50,332 nucleotides of DNA from Planctomycetota bacterium (GTDB taxonomy: Bacteria; Planctomycetota; UBA11346): assembly GCA_025055595.1 (NCBI GenBank), contig JANWWU010000004.1:1-50332 (forward strand), given 5' to 3'. Shown here in pieces: positions 43,782-50,332 of this stretch (positions within the stretch are counted from its first letter, which is position 1; each line of letters opens with the position of its first letter). The position numbers and the translations under genes are program-made. The notes under the pieces are model-generated. The model saw only the letters and a program-made list of their open reading frames with translations, searched no databases and had not been told where the DNA came from.

Positions 43782-44388
43782 ACCGCAGGCCGAAAGCCGC
43801 GAAGTTGCTCCCCGTCGCCTGTGGACTGATAAGTCCCCAAACTCCGGATCGATGGTGGATCCGGACGAATACGCAGGTGTTTTGAGAGAGAAAATAGGGT
43901 GCCACACTCGTTTCGATGGCAATGAAGTTCTGCCACTGCCGAGTATCTTCGCCGCGGCGGCCATGAGGTCCCCGTTCAAAGGCTGGTGGTTCCCATGCAT
44001 ATGAAACGCCATCTCCGACAGCGATGTCGATACCTAAAATGTCACGAGGAGACCAGCGCTGGCTTCGCAGGATCAAAGCGACGGTTGTCTCCCAGTGATT
44101 CTGGGCAGCGTAATGCCGAATCATCTGGGTCTCGGCTTCCAGCTTGGTTATGGCAGCATATTTGAACGGAATCAGGTGATGCAGTTCCGAAACCACTGTC
44201 ACGCCCATGCCAATGCCCACAAAGCGGGCATCATACACCTCCAGCGAGCCATTCGCCAAGCGCAGTGGCAAATCAGGCAAGTTGGTTTCCAGCCAATTGC
44301 CTTGCAAAGCAGACAACGACAGCTCAATTCCTGGCAAGGGAATGCAGAGCGACAGGGCTGCTAAATTGAACAGAAGCGACCGCATCAT
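43771..44388 (-). CDS. PagL-like (acyloxyacyl hydrolase-type) outer-membrane protein
   Basis: The 205-residue product has a signal peptide (MMRSLLFNLAALSLCIPLPG) and a beta-rich body with strand-like segments such as FVGIGMGVTVVSELHHL and VSYAWEPP. Near the C terminus FVRIHHRSGVWGL ... GSNFAAFGLRFTW resembles PagL, whose catalytic His-x-Ser lies in the same region (here HRS). PagL removes an acyl chain from lipid A; activity here is inferred. Starts at 44388 or 44385 (adjacent ATGs); neither has a clear ribosome site. It lies between kpsS and kpsC, on the same strand as kpsC. Confidence 0.6.
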   Translation of the reverse strand: MMRSLLFNLAALSLCIPLPGIELSLSALQGNWLETNLPDLPLRLANGSLEVYDARFVGIGMGVTVVSELHHLIPFKYAAITKLEAETQMIRHYAAQNHWETTVALILRSQRWSPRDILGIDIAVGDGVSYAWEPPAFERGPHGRRGEDTRQWQNFIAIETSVAPYFLSQNTCVFVRIHHRSGVWGLISPQATGSNFAAFGLRFTW

Positions 44389-44404
44389 GGCGAGGCACGC
44401 GTGT

Positions 44405-46468
44405 TCAGTGAAACAGGCGCCAGGCCCTGAGCACACCCCAGAGTTTCTTGCATTGTCGAACAAGCCATGGGCGACCAATTCGGACTTGAGAGCGTTGGCG
44501 CACAGAGGACAAATACTGGATGACAGCTTCCGGTCCTACAAAGAGTCCACAATCGGGCAGACGATAACGTGCATACAGCACCAAGGTCCCATATACCAGG
44601 GCTTGCAGGCTGAGGCGGCGGTTGCGGCGTGGGTGCGGGTGCCGGTCGATGGTCAGCCCCCACCCTGCATAAAAGGGCTGTCCATAACACACCACAGACT
44701 TTTGCCGCAGCAATGCTTCGAATCCAGCTAATGATGTCATTGTATGCACGGCATCCACATGATGCATCAGCACATCGATGTTGATGTCTTCTATGACCGC
44801 ATCGCAGGTAACGGATACGACATCAGCGGGAACTTGTCCGCGACGATTTCCGGCCACAACATCGGGGTGAGGTTTGTAGATGACAAAAGCCTCTGGCGCT
44901 TGTTGGCGTACCGCTAGGAGGAGGTCGGCATTCGTTTTTATATCGATTGTGCCATAGATGATCGACTGGTCGTCCTCGACTTGCCCAGGAACGAGAATCG
45001 CTGGACGGCGAGTGATGAGCGAAGGCGCAAAGTGGTTGTGGCCTGCATTGTATTTGGTAATCCCCCAGGTGACCAGCAAATCAATGATGCGCTGCCCTCT
45101 CGCGAGTTCTTCCTCGCTGAACTCATGGTTTAAGAGGATGTCTTCCAGAGCGCTGGCGTGATGCGGATGGAAGTACATCCCTTGACGATCGAGAACGAGA
45201 GAACAAGGGGCGACCATATCGCTGCCAAGCCCAACAGAACGGATGAAGCCGTCTTCTAAACGCGCCACAGGCATCTTTGTTTGTTGGGGATCGAGCTCTT
45301 GCCTGAACCCCCAGAAAAGCAGTTGGTCTCCGGGCGATGGTTTCACATGACGAAGAGAGGGAACAAAGCGTAAACGATCTGCCCCCATCATATAGGCACG
45401 CACGATGGGGCGCCGCCACCAGCGCATACCAACACACCACCACGAGCCGCGGTTGCTTTGTGCGATGCGGGCATGATCTTCGAGTACGGTGAGAAGGTCG
45501 TCTAAACTACATGGTTCGCCCGTGACCGGATTGATATACCTGCAGTAATATTGCATGGCAGCAACAAACAGCCTTTCGCGAGAACGCAACGCTCGACGAC
45601 GCGAGCAAGTTTGGCGATCATCGGTCAGCCCCCAACCAGCATAAAATGGCAGTCCGAAACAGGTCACGGGCTTACCAGCCAATAATGCTTCAAAGCCAAG
45701 TTGACTGGTCACAACATATACATGATCTATCTCCTCCAGGAGAAAGTAGGGATTACATGGCTCCGCATAGACAGTAACCCGTTGCGGCAATCTCTGACGC
45801 AGTTGCAAGTACCCGCGTCGTTTGCCAGCAATCACATCCGGATGAGTGCGGATGATGACCTCAGCGTCAGGATGTTCGCGCAGTGCGCAATCCAGCATGG
45901 TTTGAAATGTTTCTGCGGAAGCGTAGCCAAGCGCAATCGATTGATCGCCTACAGTTTGGTCGACGACGAGCACGCGAGGCCGAGATGTATGTGGCAGCGC
46001 CGGGCGACGCCAGGTGTCGTTATACTTGCAAATGCCGGCACGGCAGATGCGAGCCATCAAAGCGCGAGCCTTGGTTTCGTCAACGGCGATGTCGTTCTGC
46101 AGCAGCAGCTGTTCAAGTCCGCTGAGACGAGTGGCATCATAGTAGATTCCCACTTCATCGACGGCGAATCCAAATGGTTCAGCACCTAGCACCCCTAAAC
46201 CGACCGAACGAATAAAGCCGTCTTCAATACGCCAACAGGGGCGCTGCAGACGCTGCGCCAGCGCTGCGGCACGTGCACCAGAGGCCTTCAATCCCCAACC
46301 GACCATGACATCGGCTAGCTGGGGATCGTCGACCCAGTGACCGCCAAGAGCGGTTGGCAAATGGCGGTAGCGGCGCAAGCCTCGCGAGGCAGGCCAGAGA
46401 CGTAAGGGGCGCGCAGTGGTCATTGAATCTGCAACGCGCTGAGGGGCAATGAAGCTTCTTGGTTGCAT
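44405..46468 (-). CDS. kpsC: KpsC-like capsule polysaccharide synthesis protein
   Basis: KpsC extends the poly-Kdo linker of group 2 capsules. The 687-residue protein has two related transferase halves, as in KpsC. Each carries EDGFIRSVGLG, VVDQTVGDQSIALGY / VPGQVEDDQSIIYGT, IIRTHPDVIAGKRRGY / IYKPHPDVVAGNRRGQ, SQLGFEALL / SLAGFEALL, and PFYAGWGLT. The ATG at 46468 was chosen because GAGGAG (46471-46476) stands just before it; the frame is open to 46582, but that would overlap the divergent kpsM. It is divergent from kpsM across 69 bases. Confidence 0.92.
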   Translation of the reverse strand: MQPRSFIAPQRVADSMTTARPLRLWPASRGLRRYRHLPTALGGHWVDDPQLADVMVGWGLKASGARAAALAQRLQRPCWRIEDGFIRSVGLGVLGAEPFGFAVDEVGIYYDATRLSGLEQLLLQNDIAVDETKARALMARICRAGICKYNDTWRRPALPHTSRPRVLVVDQTVGDQSIALGYASAETFQTMLDCALREHPDAEVIIRTHPDVIAGKRRGYLQLRQRLPQRVTVYAEPCNPYFLLEEIDHVYVVTSQLGFEALLAGKPVTCFGLPFYAGWGLTDDRQTCSRRRALRSRERLFVAAMQYYCRYINPVTGEPCSLDDLLTVLEDHARIAQSNRGSWWCVGMRWWRRPIVRAYMMGADRLRFVPSLRHVKPSPGDQLLFWGFRQELDPQQTKMPVARLEDGFIRSVGLGSDMVAPCSLVLDRQGMYFHPHHASALEDILLNHEFSEEELARGQRIIDLLVTWGITKYNAGHNHFAPSLITRRPAILVPGQVEDDQSIIYGTIDIKTNADLLLAVRQQAPEAFVIYKPHPDVVAGNRRGQVPADVVSVTCDAVIEDINIDVLMHHVDAVHTMTSLAGFEALLRQKSVVCYGQPFYAGWGLTIDRHPHPRRNRRLSLQALVYGTLVLYARYRLPDCGLFVGPEAVIQYLSSVRQRSQVRIGRPWLVRQCKKLWGVLRAWRLFH

Positions 46469-46537
46469 CGCTCCTCTTAATCTTAGAAGAGGGTACACAA
46501 GCGCCATGTAACTGTTCGTGGCATCAGGCACTGTCCG

Positions 46538-47347
46538 ATGACTGAGTCCCATCAAGAACCGATTGCCGCCGTCCGATCGCAATGGGCCGTCTTGCGTTCA
46601 GTATGGTGGGCACTGGTATTTCGAGAATTGAAGACCAGATTCGGCACAAGCCGTCTGGGTGCGTTGTGGTTGATCGCCGAGCCGCTCGTCCACATTGTCG
46701 TTTTGATGGCCGTTTTTCAGGCATTAGGCCGTCACGCAGTGTTTGGTGTGCCATTCGCCCTTTTTCTTGCAGTCGGCCTGGTGCCTTTTTTTATGTTTTC
46801 GAATATTCTAAAACGCGGTTTGGCGGCTGTCGAGGCGAACAAGGGGCTGCTCGTTTACCGGCAGCTGCGACCGATCGATTTTATCAGTGTGCGATGCGGC
46901 ATAGAGGTCGTGTTGTCGATGGTCGTGATCATGCTGTTGGGTGTCATGCTGAGTTATCGGGATTGGCCGGTGATACCGCACGATCCGTTGTTAGCGCTAT
47001 GTGCGTTTGTGCTGCTCGCCGTCTTTTCGAGCGGACTAGCGCTGTTCGCTTCCGTCATCAATGCATTCTCCCACGATGCGGGGCAGGTGATGGCTTTCAT
47101 CCCCCGACCCTTGTATTTTATATCGGGTGTTTTCTTTCCCCTCGCAGTTGTGCCACTGCCCTGGCGCGAACTCTTGCTGATGAACCCCTTGGCACAATAT
47201 TTGGAACTTCTACGCAAGGCATGGTTCGCCAGTTATCCCGAAGCAGGTGCATCGTGGAGTTATGTCGGTTTGTGCGCATTGATCAGCGTCGCTTTCGGGC
47301 TGCTGGTCTATGTGCGGTATGAGCATCGTTACCGTATTGTCGTATGA
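46538..47347 (+). CDS. kpsM: Capsule polysaccharide ABC exporter permease
   Basis: KpsM is the membrane subunit of the ABC-2 exporter that moves finished capsule across the inner membrane. The 269-residue protein has VFRELKTRFGTSRLGALWLIAEPLVHI at the N terminus, about six membrane helices, VYRQLRPIDFISVR and the late segment FIPRPLYFISGVFFPLAVVP ... NPLAQYLELLRKAWF. All are typical of the family. The stop overlaps the kpsT start (ATGA). Confidence 0.93.
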   Translation: MTESHQEPIAAVRSQWAVLRSVWWALVFRELKTRFGTSRLGALWLIAEPLVHIVVLMAVFQALGRHAVFGVPFALFLAVGLVPFFMFSNILKRGLAAVEANKGLLVYRQLRPIDFISVRCGIEVVLSMVVIMLLGVMLSYRDWPVIPHDPLLALCAFVLLAVFSSGLALFASVINAFSHDAGQVMAFIPRPLYFISGVFFPLAVVPLPWRELLLMNPLAQYLELLRKAWFASYPEAGASWSYVGLCALISVAFGLLVYVRYEHRYRIVV

Positions 47348-48006
47348 TGCAGATCCTCAACCTTGGCAAGTATTATCCTACTCGGTATGGTCGTAGATGG
47401 GTATTTCGTGGTTGTACATTGACAATTCCGCGCGGCTGTAATGTCGGCGTCATAGGCCGGAATGGAGCTGGGAAGTCGACATTTATTCGCTTGTTGGGGG
47501 GCATTGAAACGCCATCAGAAGGCGAAGTGAGGATCGAAGGATCGGTATCATGGCCGATGGGCCTGCATAGCGGTTGGCAGGGTAGCATGACGGGCAGGGA
47601 GAATGCAAAGTTTATCGCGCGCATTTATGGCCTCGACGCCGAGGAGACTCGTCGCGTGTGCGCATTCGCTGCTGAGTTCAGCGAACTGGGCGAGTATTTT
47701 GATATGCCAGTCTCTACTTATTCTGCTGGCATGCGATCGCGACTGGCCTTCGCTGTCAGCATGGCATTCGAGTTTGACTGGTACTTATTTGACGAGATCG
47801 CTGCTGTTGGTGATGCGGCATTCTATAAGAAGAGCGCGGCGGCGCTGCAAGCACGCCGATCACGGAGCAACTGGATCATGGTCGGTCATGATTTGCGGGC
47901 CATGCAAGATGAGGCAGATGCCATTCTGTGGTTCGATCGGGGACGTGTACTCTGGTTTGATGATCCAGTGCAGGGCGTCGATGCATATCGGAATAGCTTC
48001 GCATGA
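47344..48006 (+). CDS. kpsT: Capsule polysaccharide ABC exporter ATP-binding protein
   Basis: KpsT powers capsule export with KpsM. The 220-residue ATPase has Walker A GRNGAGKST, the signature TYSAGMRSRLAFAVSMAF, Walker B YLFDEIAAVGDA, and MVGHDLRAM with the switch histidine. The KpsT-type GSVSWPMGLHSGWQGSMTGRENAKFIARIYG segment is clear. Translation is coupled at both ends: the start lies in the kpsM stop and the stop in the start of the next gene. Confidence 0.95.
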   Translation: MMQILNLGKYYPTRYGRRWVFRGCTLTIPRGCNVGVIGRNGAGKSTFIRLLGGIETPSEGEVRIEGSVSWPMGLHSGWQGSMTGRENAKFIARIYGLDAEETRRVCAFAAEFSELGEYFDMPVSTYSAGMRSRLAFAVSMAFEFDWYLFDEIAAVGDAAFYKKSAAALQARRSRSNWIMVGHDLRAMQDEADAILWFDRGRVLWFDDPVQGVDAYRNSFA

Positions 48007-49181
48007 CTGAGAAAACTGATTCCCCACAGGCCTTGCCAGCAGGAGCCCAAGGCGTTGTCAATTTGCGTCGTCCGGGGACCAGCACCATCGTCAAACAGCG
48101 GCGATATCCGAAGGCTGAGTTCCTGATCATGGTCGTCTGTCCTGTGGTGTTGGGCGTTCTTTACTGGGGTATCATCGCTTCTCCACGATACACCGCCAGT
48201 GCAGAGTTCACGATTCGTGCCGACTCAACGGTGCCTGGTGCCATGGAGCTTTCCAGGCTCGGCCTGGTGCCTGTTGGTGTCGATTACGACAACAAGGCGC
48301 TGCTGGCATTCATTCCTTCGCGGGCTTGCATGACGAAGACAGATTTGGAGACTGACATTTTGCAACACTGGGCTGATAGGCGCTGGGACCACATCAGCCG
48401 TTTGGGGGCGCACGAGCCGGTGGAGGAGCAGGTTTGGTACTGGCAGCGACGCGTCCATGTCGAATGGCGAGAGGATACCGGGCAGATCCGCCTGCGTGTG
48501 CAGGCTTTTACCCCCGAAAAAGCACTTGCAGCCTGTGCCGCGATTTTACGGGCGTGCGAAGAACTGACGAATGACTTGAGTCGCGAGATGCTTGCGAAGC
48601 GCAAGGCATTCCTCGATCAAGAGTTAGAGCATGCCCATGCGCTATTAACGCACAGCAGGGCCAAGGTAGCAGCCTTTCAAAAACGATATGATGCGATCGA
48701 TCCCGTCGGCCAAGTCACCACCATAGCCGATACGATAGCAAAAATCGAATCGTCACTGGCTTTAGAGCGAGCCGCCCTGGTCGAGCTGCTCGCCACCAAG
48801 GGCGACGACTCGCCCGAAGTCTTGCGACAAAAGGCGCGGATCGCTGCTCTTGAACAGGAAATCCAGCGCGAGCGGAACCGGGTCACCGGCGCCAGTGGCA
48901 CGAGCGATATCGCAGACATCGTCAGTCAATGGCAGCAACTGCAAATTGAACTTGAACACGCCACAAAGACTTATGCGACCGTACTGGCCAGCCAGCAACA
49001 GGCGCGAGCGGAGCTAGCACGTCAGATCAAGCATCTGCAGGTGGTTGTGCCGCCAGCGCTGCCGGAAGAAGCATCGCATCCACCACTCTTGTATAATACG
49101 CTTCTTTTGGCTATCATATGTCTCGCGCTCTGGTTTGTGTGGGCCACAGTGCGTGCCATCGTTCGAGAACACCGGGATTGA
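48003..49181 (+). CDS. kpsE: Capsule export inner-membrane protein, KpsE-like
   Basis: The 392-residue protein has the KpsE/CtrB/BexC layout: a membrane helix near residues 42-60 (LIMVVCPVVLGVLYWGII), a periplasmic domain with long coiled coils (about 185-345, for example REMLAKRKAFLDQELEHAHALLTHSRAKVAAF and IAALEQEIQRERNRV), and a second membrane helix near the C terminus (LLLAIICLALWFVWATV). The family links the exporter to the outer-membrane channel KpsD, which is not in the window. The ATG overlaps the kpsT stop. Confidence 0.88.
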   Translation: MTEKTDSPQALPAGAQGVVNLRRPGTSTIVKQRRYPKAEFLIMVVCPVVLGVLYWGIIASPRYTASAEFTIRADSTVPGAMELSRLGLVPVGVDYDNKALLAFIPSRACMTKTDLETDILQHWADRRWDHISRLGAHEPVEEQVWYWQRRVHVEWREDTGQIRLRVQAFTPEKALAACAAILRACEELTNDLSREMLAKRKAFLDQELEHAHALLTHSRAKVAAFQKRYDAIDPVGQVTTIADTIAKIESSLALERAALVELLATKGDDSPEVLRQKARIAALEQEIQRERNRVTGASGTSDIADIVSQWQQLQIELEHATKTYATVLASQQQARAELARQIKHLQVVVPPALPEEASHPPLLYNTLLLAIICLALWFVWATVRAIVREHRD

Positions 49182-49198
49182 AGCGCGACCTCCCTCTG

Positions 49199-50332
49199 TT
49201 ACAATGCGTTCTGAGACTTGCGAGCAAAAAACACTTCCGCAGTTTCGCCGGTGATCGGATCGAAGGCCGACACTGTGAAAGGCTCGAAGTGCTTTTGCAA
49301 TCGCGCTAAGAAATCGTCACGGCCATAGCGGCGAAAACTGCCTACACCATAGCGTTCTAAATTATCTTTGCCGTAATCGCGAGCGGGGTCATCGAGCTCA
49401 ACTGTAGCTTCGTGATCGCGATAGGGTACTGTGAATACAGCCAAGCCTCCCGGAACTAGCACGCGATGGATTTCTCTAAGGGCGCTCATGTCATCTTTCA
49501 CATGGTTCAGGACATGCGCCGCAAAGAAGCATTCATAGCTGTGATTCGCTACGCCATCCATATGTTGAATATCCATCTGCATATCACAGTAGCTGATAGG
49601 CCGCACATCAAAGTTGGTGACATGGCGCGCGCAGGATAAAAAAACAGTTTTCTCGAGAGGATTTGCATGACAGGCGAGCACGCTCCGCCCAGCGAAGGGA
49701 TTGCCCACCTGGGCAAATGCATGAAGCAGGTGACGATGACGAACGCGTGAGCCACAGCTGACGCAACGATCCGAAGTCATCACATTTCTGGACAACATCG
49801 CCCCACAGAGCGAACAAACGAGCTCATGGGCCAGCAAAGGTGCGAAAGGCCGTTCTGGAGGCAAAGCTGACCAGTCCGAGCGCTGGGGCCAAGCATGCGG
49901 CGTGAGCGTGCTGTATCCTGCCACTATCGCTTTGCCTTGTAGTTGCCGGCATATATCATGCAGGGCAGATTCATACTCTGGGTCGTAATGGCGGTGCATC
50001 CCATCAGGGTCACGGCGCAACAACGACCATGAATGCAACAGCATGTTAAATGTTGATCTAGGCTTCTCCTGCACTTCGGACAGCGTCTTGGGCAACAGCG
50101 TCAGAGCCTTAGGCAGGGGATCAGCATTCAAGTCCAGGGGCAATTCGCCAACACCGTTCGGCCACCGCCAGGTATTCCCTCCACACGAAACACCTCGTGC
50201 ATTGCTAGCACACCATATGCCAGCAGCAGGCAACGCTTCGATAGTATGTCGAGAAAAGCGCAATCCTCCAGCTCTGAAAACAGTCGGTTTCTGACCGCGA
50301 CACATGTGAAACAGCAAGGCGCCATGCTGAAG
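49199..50332 (-). CDS. SAM-dependent methyltransferase with zinc-ribbon-like segment (5' end missing)
   Basis: The frame is open to the right edge, so the N terminus lies outside the window; a TTG at 50317 is not a convincing start. The visible 378 residues hold a region of unknown role, a four-cysteine segment (CSLCGAMLSRNVMTSDRCVSCGSRVRHRHLL, two CxxC pairs) and a class I methyltransferase domain ending in FFAAHVLNHVKDDMSALREIHRVLVPGGLAVFTVPYR. It is convergent with the KpsE-like gene, 17 bases apart. It probably methylates a capsule sugar or a related product. Confidence 0.75.
   Translation of the reverse strand, partial: LQHGALLFHMCRGQKPTVFRAGGLRFSRHTIEALPAAGIWCASNARGVSCGGNTWRWPNGVGELPLDLNADPLPKALTLLPKTLSEVQEKPRSTFNMLLHSWSLLRRDPDGMHRHYDPEYESALHDICRQLQGKAIVAGYSTLTPHAWPQRSDWSALPPERPFAPLLAHELVCSLCGAMLSRNVMTSDRCVSCGSRVRHRHLLHAFAQVGNPFAGRSVLACHANPLEKTVFLSCARHVTNFDVRPISYCDMQMDIQHMDGVANHSYECFFAAHVLNHVKDDMSALREIHRVLVPGGLAVFTVPYRDHEATVELDDPARDYGKDNLERYGVGSFRRYGRDDFLARLQKHFEPFTVSAFDPITGETAEVFFARKSQNAL

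Larger units (their letters stand above)
42532..50332. other. Lower-GC capsule export island
   Basis: From immediately after metG the DNA is distinctly less GC-rich, with A/T-ending codons frequent, and all recognisable genes belong to an ABC-dependent (group 2) capsule pathway. This suggests horizontal transfer. The right boundary is outside the window; no integrase, repeat or transposase is visible at the left boundary. Confidence 0.7.

Overview
The window is a stretch of bacterial chromosome in two compositional parts. Positions 1-42531 are very GC-rich (a hand-counted 60-base stretch at 27001 has 45 G/C), densely packed and full of ATGA/GTGA start-stop overlaps. Positions 42532-50332 are clearly less GC-rich (33 of 60 at 42841), with different codon use. 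The Gly/Arg/Pro-rich linker of IF-2, a TPR protein carrying two RNA-polymerase-alpha C-terminal domains, a FlgM-like protein, and several lipoprotein and outer-envelope genes point to a flagellated diderm bacterium. The TPR/alpha-CTD protein makes Planctomycetota the most likely phylum; this is inference.

Layout: 1-8876 (+) holds infB (5' end missing), rbfA, gpsA, an exported protein, two GGDEF cyclases, a zincin-like metalloprotein, a small basic protein, a Nudix hydrolase and a family 2 glycosyltransferase. 8873-16867 (-) holds aspS, ilvD, a three-gene exported/LPP20-like lipoprotein cassette, pth and an HD-domain protein. 16987-19597 (+) holds a repeat-containing lipoprotein and the TPR/alpha-CTD protein. 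19598-23760 (-) holds a uracil-DNA glycosylase, flgM-like gene, TPR protein and pentapeptide-repeat membrane protein.

23945-35343 (+) is a urea-nitrogen module: urtABCDE (urea ABC importer), a sigma-54 enhancer-binding regulator, a urea-carboxylase-like protein and allophanate hydrolase. There is a -24/-12 promoter with exact GG-N10-GC spacing before urtA and a weaker one before the regulator. An NtrC-like dyad lies about 70 bp upstream of each, which suggests that the regulator controls both itself and the transporter. The carboxylase is unusual: its biotin carboxylase part is shortened and has lost its catalytic motifs, and the biotinyl domain is absent.

35355-42531 holds tRNA-Thr(CGT), a eukaryotic-type hisA, a HEAT-like protein, rpiB, trigger factor and flhB on the minus strand, and metG on the plus strand. 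flhB also has a candidate sigma-54 promoter.

42555-50332 is a group-2 (ABC-dependent) capsule locus, probably acquired by transfer: kpsS-like, a PagL-like outer-membrane protein, kpsC-like, kpsM, kpsT, kpsE-like, and a methyltransferase that runs off the window. No stretch longer than 300 bases lacks a gene. No CRISPR array, insertion sequence or rRNA was seen.
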